Below are positions 24,395-31,096 of a stretch of DNA of 64,000 nt, in pieces. Below the pieces are notes generated by a model that ran no database searches, had not been told where the DNA came from, and was given only the letters and a program-made list of their open reading frames with translations. Every line of letters starts with the position of its first letter. Positions within the stretch are counted from its first letter, which is position 1. Source of the DNA: Candidatus Woesearchaeota archaeon (GTDB lineage: Archaea > Nanobdellota > Nanobdellia > Woesearchaeales > SM23-78); contig JAFGRK010000018.1 of the NCBI GenBank assembly GCA_016935175.1, positions 44,773-108,772 on the forward strand, given 5' to 3'. The translations under genes and the position numbers were made by a program.

Positions 24395-26005
24395 TTAGTT
24401 ATCGCCCTTTGGCGGCTCTTCATTGGCTTCATCATTATTCTTGCTTTTCTTTTTCTTCTCTTTCAATTCAGGGCTTTTTAGCTTGTCAAAGGATTTTTCT
24501 CCTTTTATCAAGGAGATGATTACTTTATTCAGCTCGCTAACCTTTACCCTTACCTGCTTTTCGCTATCCCTGTCCCTTATGGTGACTGATGCAGGGCTTT
24601 TTTCTATTGTCTCAAAGTCAATTGTGACGCAGTAAGCAGTGCCTGCCTCTGCAGCCCTTAAATATCTTCGGCCAATTTGGCCTGCCTCGTCATAATTGCA
24701 CACCAATTCCTTGCTCAGCTCATCATAAATCTTCCTTGCCTTTTTGGTGAGCTCTTCTTTTTTCATTAATGGGAAAACTGCAACAGGAATTGGGCTGATT
24801 TGATAGGGAATCTTGAATATGGTCTTGCCTTCATCCTTTTCTTTCTTGTCATAGAACGTGTCAAGAAGCGCAAACGTGGGCCTGTCTGTGCCAAAGGCAA
24901 TCTCAAGCACATGAGGGATGTATTTTTGCCCTGTGGCCTCATCATGGGCTTCTAGCACTGTGCCGCTGAACTTGGCATGCTGCTTAAGGTCATAGTCTGT
25001 CCTGTCATGCACTCCGCACATCTCAACCCATCCAAAGCTCTTGGTAAGTATCTCAACGTCCCAGGCATCATCTGCATAGAATGCTTTTTCGTCAGGGAAG
25101 TGCTGCCTTAGTCTAATCCTCTCCTCTGGTATTCCCATGTTCTTGAAAAGCCTGTAAGCGACAGTGATGGTCCAGGCATAGGCCTGGCTCTTGAAGAACC
25201 CTTTTTTCAGGGCATCATTCACTTTTACTTTAGGCACTTCTTTTTTCTCTTCCTGGCTCTTATAATCCCAAAGAGGCAGGGTTTCATCTTTTACTTTCTT
25301 GAACTTGTCAAAGCTTGCTTTTAGCTCTTTTTTTATGAATAGTTGGGCTTCTGCCTGGGTGAACTCCCTCATTCTCACAACATGCTGGCGAGGGCTTATC
25401 TCATTCCTGAAAGCCTTGCCTATCTGAAACACTCCAAACACAGGCTGCTTCCTGAAGAAATCAGTGAACCTCATGAAAGGAAGATAAGTTGTGGTGGCTG
25501 TTTCTGGGCGATTATAAGCTTCCTGGTCAATGCCTACAGTGGTCTTCATCATCAGGTTATGCTTCTTTACCTCAGCTGAAAGCTCTCCGCCGCAGCTAGG
25601 GCACTTAATCTTTTTTTCTGCTATGAACTTCAAGTGCTCTTCTGGCTGCTTGAAATGCTTGGTCTCAGGATGGTCGCCAAGTAAGTGGTCAAGCCTGAAG
25701 TTTGACTTGCACTTAGAGCAAGAAATAATGGCATCTGTGAACCCTCCTAGGTGGCCTGAAGCCTCCCAGACCTTTCGCTCCATGACAATAGGGCATTCAA
25801 CCTCAAAGAATTCCTCTGCCTGAAGGGTCTTGCGGATGGCGTTCTCAACATTGTTCTTAAGAAGCTTGCCTAGGGGCGCATAGGTGTAGAACCCTGCTGT
25901 TCCCCCGTAAATCTCAGGCTCAGGGCCCCAAATATAGCCTTTCCTCTGCATAAAGCCAGTCAGCTCCTGCAAAAACTCCTTGCTGTCCTTCTCCTCCCCT
26001 GCCAT
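24395..26005 (-). CDS. glyS: Glycine--tRNA ligase, archaeal/eukaryotic homodimeric type
   Basis: 536 residues. Motif 1 region GYIWGPEPEIYGGTAGFYTYAPLG near 19-42. Two CxxC pairs (CSKCKSNF and CPSCGG) form the zinc-like insertion near 95-140. TTYLPFMRFTDFFRK is followed by motif 2 IGKAFRNEISPRQHVVRMREFTQAE near 197-222. Motif 3 is HVLEIAFGTDRPTFALLD. The C-terminal anticodon-binding domain (IPYQISPIPVAVFPL ... YDEAGQIGRRYLRAAEAG) is intact. A Lys/Glu-rich tail of about 25 residues (KEKKKKSKNNDEANEEPPKG) extends past the usual end. A tRNA-Gly gene sits about 1.7 kb away. Confidence 0.95.
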   Translation of the reverse strand: MAGEEKDSKEFLQELTGFMQRKGYIWGPEPEIYGGTAGFYTYAPLGKLLKNNVENAIRKTLQAEEFFEVECPIVMERKVWEASGHLGGFTDAIISCSKCKSNFRLDHLLGDHPETKHFKQPEEHLKFIAEKKIKCPSCGGELSAEVKKHNLMMKTTVGIDQEAYNRPETATTTYLPFMRFTDFFRKQPVFGVFQIGKAFRNEISPRQHVVRMREFTQAEAQLFIKKELKASFDKFKKVKDETLPLWDYKSQEEKKEVPKVKVNDALKKGFFKSQAYAWTITVAYRLFKNMGIPEERIRLRQHFPDEKAFYADDAWDVEILTKSFGWVEMCGVHDRTDYDLKQHAKFSGTVLEAHDEATGQKYIPHVLEIAFGTDRPTFALLDTFYDKKEKDEGKTIFKIPYQISPIPVAVFPLMKKEELTKKARKIYDELSKELVCNYDEAGQIGRRYLRAAEAGTAYCVTIDFETIEKSPASVTIRDRDSEKQVRVKVSELNKVIISLIKGEKSFDKLKSPELKEKKKKSKNNDEANEEPPKGDN

Positions 26006-26070
26006 AGACGATAATAGTGGTGGCGGTTTTATAAATTTATTGATAAATACAGCTAGAACTCAATCATATT

Positions 26071-27288
26071 TTAGCGAACAAGCCACTCAACTTGCTCTTG
26101 GTCCAGCTCAAGATAAGATGTGAGCCTCTCTGCCTCTTTCTTGTTCTTCTTGAACACAGGCTTGAGATAGGGCAGGGTGTCCTGCAATGCCCTTTTCTTG
26201 CTAGTATGGGTCTTATCAGCTATCTTCTCAGCAATGGCTTTCTTCTTAAGGTTCTTCTGCTTGGCTATCCATAGCTTAAGGATTCTGGTAGTGGGCTTGT
26301 AGGATATGAAGCTCTTGTATTTCTCATCCTTGGCAATGGCCACTCCTGCGCTGAGCAGGTTATAGCAGTAAACATAAAACCTGTAGTGCTGCCAGCGTAT
26401 AATCCTTCCCTTGAACACATCTGCCTTGCTTATGGCATCAAACCCTCTTGCCAGGTCAGCTGGCTTGGTATATTCACGGGGCATGTTCTCATCCATCCAC
26501 AAGAATACCTTATCAAGGTCCTCATCAACATTGTCAAAGGCTTTGAGAGCCACCTCGGCGTCTGTGGTTTTGAGCACTTTCATGAGCGCCTGGATGATGC
26601 TATCAGTCCTGTCTCTCTCATTGCTCATGGCCTCGACTTCTTTTCTAGTCAGCTTCTTGCCATCAGCTGCAAGGCTTTGCAAGTCATTGATAGCAGCCCT
26701 CATATCCCCTCCTGAGCTTCTGGCAATCATGGACAAGGCTTCCTCGTCATACTTGATGCTTTCTTCCCTGCAAATCTTCTTGAGATAGCTAAGGATGCTG
26801 GTGTAAGGCCTGGTCTTGAACTCAACCATCGCGCATTTCTTCCTAAGGCTTGCGAATTTCTGGTCATAAGGGTTATTTGCAACCATGATTATGGGATAAG
26901 CGCTGCTCTGTATAAGGCGAAGGATGGCTTGCACCCCTCCCCTGTCTTCCCTTCCTGTTATGCCGTCAAGCTCATCCACAAGTATTACTTTGCTCTTGAA
27001 GAAAAGGCTCATCTGCTTGGAAGCATTGCCAAGCAAGGAATCAATTTGGTCAGCATTCCTTGTGTCGCTAGCATTGATCTCAATCAGCTCAAGCCCAAGC
27101 TCATGCGCCAATGCATACACGCTGCTGGTCTTGCCTCCCCCGCTCTCTCCATAAAGGAGAAGGGCTTTTCCTTTCTTGAAATGAGTTACAAACTTCCTAA
27201 GCTCCTCAATAGCCTGAGCATGTCCTTCAATATCTGCAAGCTTCTTGGGATTATACTTCTTGGTCCAAGGCACAAAATCAGCGGGCAT
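26071..27288 (-). CDS. rfcL: Replication factor C large subunit (clamp loader)
   Basis: 405 residues. Loads the PCNA clamp during replication. PWTKKYNPKKLADIEGH opens the protein, followed by Walker A LLYGESGGGKTSSVYALA near 43-60, INASDTRNADQ near 73, Walker B KVILVDELDGITGREDRGG near 100, sensor 1 MVANNPYD and the lid region (ARSSGGDMRAAINDLQSLA). The C-terminal collar is helical. It ends in ELDQEQVEWLVR, without an obvious QxxLFxF PCNA-binding box, which many archaeal large subunits have. The start at 27288 gives the conserved N-terminus. The small subunit is not in the window. Confidence 0.93.
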   Translation of the reverse strand: MPADFVPWTKKYNPKKLADIEGHAQAIEELRKFVTHFKKGKALLLYGESGGGKTSSVYALAHELGLELIEINASDTRNADQIDSLLGNASKQMSLFFKSKVILVDELDGITGREDRGGVQAILRLIQSSAYPIIMVANNPYDQKFASLRKKCAMVEFKTRPYTSILSYLKKICREESIKYDEEALSMIARSSGGDMRAAINDLQSLAADGKKLTRKEVEAMSNERDRTDSIIQALMKVLKTTDAEVALKAFDNVDEDLDKVFLWMDENMPREYTKPADLARGFDAISKADVFKGRIIRWQHYRFYVYCYNLLSAGVAIAKDEKYKSFISYKPTTRILKLWIAKQKNLKKKAIAEKIADKTHTSKKRALQDTLPYLKPVFKKNKKEAERLTSYLELDQEQVEWLVR

Positions 27289-27424
27289 GAAAGCTGAAAA
27301 CCAGGTGTAATTTATTAAGTTTGTCCAAACACCCTGATTTTCTCAAAACCTTTTTAAACCCTGCCCAAAGCCCATACCTAAGGCTATAGAATAGTCATAA
27401 AACCAGAATACAAAGGGTGATAAT

Positions 27425-27574
27425 ATGATTGAGTACGGAGAGTTCAAAGGCAACAAGATGATAATCCTAAAGAGAGATGAGAATGACAAGTTCCCATTCC
27501 AGTTCGGCAAGGGAAAAGCCAAGCTTATAGTTGATAACTACGAGGCGATAAAGCAATTCGCCGAGGAAGAATAA
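27425..27574 (+). CDS. Small acidic/basic protein of 49 residues
   Basis: Too short for the track. It reads MIEYGEFKGNKMIILKR, then KFPFQFGKGKAKLIVDN, and ends EAIKQFAEEE. A strong ribosome binding site GGTGAT precedes the ATG by four bases, and a TATA-like CTTTTTAAA lies about 70 bases upstream. It is divergent from rfcL with a 136-base shared intergenic region. A compact beta-beta-helix fold is suggested by the pattern. No family is recognised, although such very short proteins with this layout are common in DPANN genomes. Confidence 0.7.
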   Translation: MIEYGEFKGNKMIILKRDENDKFPFQFGKGKAKLIVDNYEAIKQFAEEE

Positions 27575-27600
27575 TTCTAAAATAAAAGCCTAGAATAAAA

Positions 27601-27731
27601 ACTACGGCTGCCGGCAGACAAAAATCGTTACACGATCGTTGATTCGTCAACTTTGCAGTTGTCGAGGACAAAAACATTTCACAATTTTTGGGCCGCCAGC
27701 CTCCGTTCGCTTTGCTTACTACGGCTGCCGG
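27601..27731. repeat. 14-bp direct repeat of the tRNA-Gly 3' end with folded spacer
   Basis: ACTACGGCTGCCGG occurs at 27601-27614 and again at 27718-27731, where it is the 3' end of tRNA-Gly (minus strand). The 103-base spacer holds CAAAAAT/ATTTTTG, ATCG/CGAT with loop TTACA, and CAACT/AGTTG with loop TTGC. Duplication of a tRNA 3' end is the signature of tRNA-targeted integration, so this may be the scar of a lost element. Confidence 0.55.
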
Positions 27732-27855
27732 GAGTTTCGTCACTCAGCATATCAATGCTGTAGTTGTTGTCGAACCCGAACCAAGAGCTCTTTTCATGAG
27801 GCTTTATTAAAGCTTCATATGGGAAGCTCCGATCATACCGCTAGACCACAGCCGT
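27720..27855 (-). tRNA. tRNA-Gly(CCC) with anticodon-loop and T-loop introns
   Basis: Read on the minus strand: acceptor ACGGCTG pairs perfectly with CAGCCGT, discriminator A. The D arm is GTC TAGCGGTAT GAT, typical of archaeal tRNA-Gly. Anticodon stem is GGAGC/GCTCT, loop TTCCCA plus A38 gives anticodon CCC. A 30-nt intron (27790-27819) is at 37/38. The T stem TCGGG/CCCGG is split: TTCGA is followed by about 35 inserted bases (within 27733-27769) containing the hairpin CAGCAT TGAT ATGCTG, then two loop bases. Mature length is about 71. A1-U72 is unusual for a glycine tRNA. Confidence 0.8.
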
Positions 27856-27909
27856 ATGAGACGCAGAGAAATACTGGCATATTATAAAGTTTTCTTTAGA
27901 ATATGATGG

Positions 27910-28461
27910 CTAGGAAGCATCTGCCTGCTTAGTGGCTTTTTCCCTTTTCTTCCCAAGCTTTTTGCACCCGAATAGCTTGCAAACAATGAGCAGGCCTGAC
28001 AGCACCAATAATATCACGCCCCCATCCCTTACCTTGTCATGGCTCTTGAATATAAGGAAATAGGCTGCAGCCAGCAAGCAAAGTATCATGAACAGGACTG
28101 TCATGAAGCTTACCATCTCCTTGGGGTGGGCGCTATCCTTGTTCCCTGACTTGGTATTAGCCACCCCTTGAAGTATCATCATTATGGCCATTATGAAAAT
28201 TATTATCACGAATGACTGGATGACAAAGCCAGTGGTGACCATGGAGTATTCCCTCATTTGCAGGCTGGTTATCATCTGCTCGTTAGTAAGGCTAATCTCG
28301 CTGTCATGGAATACCTTATTGATGGTATAGTCAACCCAGAAATAGGAGTTGTCTGCGTGATTCCTAAGAATGTCATAGCCTATGAAACAGGCGAATATGA
28401 GCATTATTCCCAATGATATTTGCACATAGCCAACTGACTTCTTATGGTACATCATTGACAA
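27910..28461 (-). CDS. Multi-pass membrane protein, unknown function
   Basis: 183 residues with four predicted transmembrane helices: VQISLGIMLIFACFIGYDIL, a middle VIQSFVIIIFIMAIMMILQG, MTVLFMILCLLAAAYFLIF and GGVILLVLSGLLIVCKLFG. A loop of about 45 residues between helices 1 and 2 (FWVDYTINKVFHDSEISLTNEQMI) is probably outside. The C-terminus is Lys-rich (GCKKLGKKREKATK), consistent with the cytoplasmic side. No conserved domain is recognised. It is divergent from the GTPase gene, with a 73-base shared promoter region. Confidence 0.65.
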   Translation of the reverse strand: MSMMYHKKSVGYVQISLGIMLIFACFIGYDILRNHADNSYFWVDYTINKVFHDSEISLTNEQMITSLQMREYSMVTTGFVIQSFVIIIFIMAIMMILQGVANTKSGNKDSAHPKEMVSFMTVLFMILCLLAAAYFLIFKSHDKVRDGGVILLVLSGLLIVCKLFGCKKLGKKREKATKQADAS

Positions 28462-28482
28462 TAAGGATCTTGTGCCTTTAGG

Positions 28483-28490
28483 TATATAAA
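28483..28490 (+). promoter_or_regulatory. TATA box of the Obg-like GTPase gene
   Basis: TATATAAA about 45 bases before the ATG at 28535, with a start site expected near 28512. Confidence 0.5.
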
Positions 28491-28534
28491 GCTTTTCAAT
28501 AGCTTTTTATAGCCCTGGAAATTCCTTCTTTTCC

Positions 28535-29743
28535 ATGATTATAGGGGTGGTTGGAAAGGCCAATGTAGGCAAGAGCACTTTCTTCAAGGCTACAACGCTT
28601 GCCAACGTAGAGATAGCCAATTACCCTTTTGTTACTATCAAGCCTAACCACGGCATAGGATTTATTAGGATTGAGTGCGTTGATAAGCTCTTTAATGTGC
28701 AGTGCAATCCTCGAGTAGGCTACTGCATTGAGCATAACCGCTTTGTGCCTACAGAGCTAATCGATGTGGCAGGCCTTGTGCCAGGAGCGCACGAGGGCAA
28801 GGGCATGGGAAACCAGTTCCTTAATGACCTTAACCAGGCAGATGCCCTTATCCACGTCATTGATATTAGCGGCAGCACCAATGCCAATGGAGAGCCAGTC
28901 AAGCCCTTGTCATATGACCCTGCCAATGATGTTCGCTTCCTAGAGATAGAGCTTGACCACTGGTATCATGGCATACTGAAGAAAGGCTGGGAAAGGCTCG
29001 CAAGGCAGATTCAGCAAGAGCAGTCATTAGTGCAAAAAGTATTGGCCAAGCAGCTAGGCGGTATGGGAGTGGATGAGGATCTCATGAAGCTTGCGCTTAA
29101 AGAGGCTGGCTTAACAGATAAGGTGGTCATCCATTGGTCAGACGACGACTTGTTCAGGATTTCAGCTTTCCTGAGGAAAAAGACCAAGCCTATGATAATC
29201 GCTGCCAACAAGATAGATGTGCCAGGAGCATATGATAATTACGAGCGGCTAAAAAAAGATTTTCCTGACAGGCTTTTTGTGCCTTGCAGCGCAGAGTCAG
29301 AGCTGGCACTTAAAGAAGCAGCTAAGCATGGCCTGATAAAATACATCCCCGGGGATAAGGATTTTGATATAAATTCTGAAGGCGAGTCTAAGCTTTCAGA
29401 CAAGCAAAAGGCCGCTCTTAACTTCATAAAGTCGAATGTGCTTAAGAAATATGCTTTTGGCACAGGAGTGCAGCAGGTCATCAACACAGCAGTGTTCGAA
29501 CTGTTGGGGCTGATAACCATCTTTCCAGGAGGGGTGAGCAAGCTGGCTGATAAGGACGGCAATGTGCTTCCTGACTGCTTTCTCTTAAAAAAAGGCAGCA
29601 CTACACTAGACTTTGCCTATAAGATACACACAGACCTGGGAAATAATTTTGTCAAGGCAATTGACGTCAAGACTAAAAGAGCCTTAGGCAAGGAGCATGT
29701 TCTGCAGAACAATGATGTGATTGAGATAATTACGAGCAAGTAA
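28535..29743 (+). CDS. YchF/Obg-like translation-factor GTPase/ATPase, archaeal type
   Basis: 402 residues. G1 is GVVGKANVGKSTFFKATT near 4-21, G3 DVAGLVPGAHEGKGMGNQFL near 81-100, and G4 AANKID near 230 replaces the usual NKxD with NKID. The middle is the archaeal-type insert (HWYHGILKKGWERLARQI). The C-terminal TGS domain is visible as FPGG then CFLLKKGSTTLDFAYKIHTDLG and VIEIITSK. Members bind ribosomes and hydrolyse ATP or GTP. It starts at the Walker A end of the protein, as in the family. It is divergent from a membrane protein. Confidence 0.9.
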   Translation: MIIGVVGKANVGKSTFFKATTLANVEIANYPFVTIKPNHGIGFIRIECVDKLFNVQCNPRVGYCIEHNRFVPTELIDVAGLVPGAHEGKGMGNQFLNDLNQADALIHVIDISGSTNANGEPVKPLSYDPANDVRFLEIELDHWYHGILKKGWERLARQIQQEQSLVQKVLAKQLGGMGVDEDLMKLALKEAGLTDKVVIHWSDDDLFRISAFLRKKTKPMIIAANKIDVPGAYDNYERLKKDFPDRLFVPCSAESELALKEAAKHGLIKYIPGDKDFDINSEGESKLSDKQKAALNFIKSNVLKKYAFGTGVQQVINTAVFELLGLITIFPGGVSKLADKDGNVLPDCFLLKKGSTTLDFAYKIHTDLGNNFVKAIDVKTKRALGKEHVLQNNDVIEIITSK

Positions 29744-29804
29744 AAAAAGTTTTGAAAAGAAAAAATGATAATAGTATTTGTGCCTCGTCGGTGGGGCTTT
29801 TCTA

Positions 29805-30428
29805 CTATTCCTTCTTCCTTACAAGCTCATACTTCTCCAGTACTGCTTTATAATCCTTGAAGTCAGAGCTGTTCTTGAAGTCACGCTTTTTTGCTGGAGG
29901 AAGCTCATTAAGCCACTTGTGCATGCTCTTAAGAACGTTTATGACATCAGGGTCAAGCGCAGGCACATTTTCAATCTCGTCCTCAGGGACTTCAGTTTCA
30001 TCATCCATCCTTCTCCTCTTGAAGACATTGATCTTGCTGAAGAAGCTTGTGAGCATGCTCTCTCGCTTCTGCACAAGCTCTTCCTCTTCCTGCTTTATCT
30101 CCCTGACTTCCTCTTCCTTTTCCATTATCTTATGCTCAGTCTCCTCAATATCATCTTCCATTGCCCTAAGCTTGGCCATGTCCTCGGGGCTCAGGTCTTC
30201 TGAGCGCTCAGCCTCCTTGATCATACCTCTTCTGAAGGAAAAAAGCTTGCCTAGAAACCCTGGCTGCTTGTACTCGACTTTTACCTCTCCAGGCTCGACA
30301 TCAGGCACTGTTTCCACTTTCCTTTGGCTAGGGAACCTTATCCTAAAGCCTTTCTTTTCCATTGACCTTCTCTTGCCAATATAACCCATTAATTCCTTGT
30401 TAAAGTCCTTATCTGCGATTTTGACCAC
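29805..30428 (-). CDS. Charged coiled-coil protein, unknown function
   Basis: 207 residues, soluble and highly charged. A basic N-terminal part (KRRSMEKKGFRIRFPSQRK) is followed by a segment FLGKLFSFRRGMIKEAE that may touch membrane lipid. A coiled coil (about 85-125) contains LRAMEDDIEETEHKIMEKEEEVREI, then a second basic FFSKINVFKRRRM patch. The C-terminal helical domain is VINVLKSMHKWLNELPPAKKRDF. No catalytic motif is present. It is convergent with the GTPase gene and adjacent to tRNA-Trp. Function unknown. Confidence 0.55.
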   Translation of the reverse strand: MVKIADKDFNKELMGYIGKRRSMEKKGFRIRFPSQRKVETVPDVEPGEVKVEYKQPGFLGKLFSFRRGMIKEAERSEDLSPEDMAKLRAMEDDIEETEHKIMEKEEEVREIKQEEEELVQKRESMLTSFFSKINVFKRRRMDDETEVPEDEIENVPALDPDVINVLKSMHKWLNELPPAKKRDFKNSSDFKDYKAVLEKYELVRKKE

Positions 30429-30510
30429 CTCATAAGTTCTAAAGCATTATTCAGGTGTTGATTAGGATTAGGCTATTTATAAAACTTTTCCAAAAATAAA
30501 AAAGTAAGAA

Positions 30511-30632
30511 TGGGGATGCAGGGATTCGAACCCTGATCCGAGGCTTTCTTCGTGGAAGGTTTAATCATTGCCTTGCGGCTCATCCCTCCAAGACTGGAGG
30601 CCACTATTCTAGCCAGGTTATACTACATCCCC
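30511..30632 (-). tRNA. tRNA-Trp(CCA) with 48-nt intron
   Basis: Acceptor GGGGATG/CATCCCC, discriminator A, T arm CAGGG TTCGAAT CCCTG. The anticodon loop reads CTCCAG then intron then A38, so the anticodon is CCA. The anticodon stem is GTGGC/GCCTC with a U28-U42 mismatch, and the D stem is imperfect. The intron (48 nt) contains a GCC GCAA GGC hairpin. Many euryarchaeal tRNA-Trp introns carry a box C/D guide; no intact box pair is visible here. Trp is the best fit; the identity is less secure than for the other tRNAs. Confidence 0.75.
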
Positions 30633-30738
30633 GACATGGTTCTAGTGGAGGAGATGCTTATTTAAAGCTTACTGTTAAGCCATGGCAATCAATCAATAAC
30701 AGAAAACTATTTAAACTCATCATACTAGCTTTTAGCAT

Positions 30739-30996
30739 ATGCAGATTGTTGAGATTCCGCCAGAAAAGTACTTTTACGTGAATGACGGCACTGTAATCAA
30801 GAACCTGGGAGAATTGCCAGATGCGCTTAGGAACATGCATCCAGACACCTTTGCGCACCACGTGAATGAGGAGAAGAATGACTTCTACAGCTGGATAGCT
30901 GGCGTGTTTGAGCACACAAGCCTTGCAAGGAAGGTCAAGAGCGTGAAGCGCAAGGAGACCATGGCCAAGAAGGTCTTTACTGAGATATTCTCATAA
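30739..30996 (+). CDS. Small DUF5752-like protein
   Basis: 85 residues. The blocks YFYVNDGTVIKNLGELPDALRNM, FAHHVNEEKNDFYSWI and FEHTSLARKVK match the conserved pattern of DUF5752, a small archaeal/bacterial domain also found fused to glycosyltransferases and other enzymes. Here it stands alone. It is cytoplasmic with no cysteines. It is preceded by an AT-rich promoter region. Molecular role unknown. Confidence 0.65.
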   Translation: MQIVEIPPEKYFYVNDGTVIKNLGELPDALRNMHPDTFAHHVNEEKNDFYSWIAGVFEHTSLARKVKSVKRKETMAKKVFTEIFS

Positions 30997-31096
30997 CATT
31001 ATCCGTGACCAGTAGGGTTAAGACAAGAATTCTTTGATAAATGCCTAAGCAATAAAAAGAATTTGAAAAATATATTAAGATAATAAAAAAATACTC

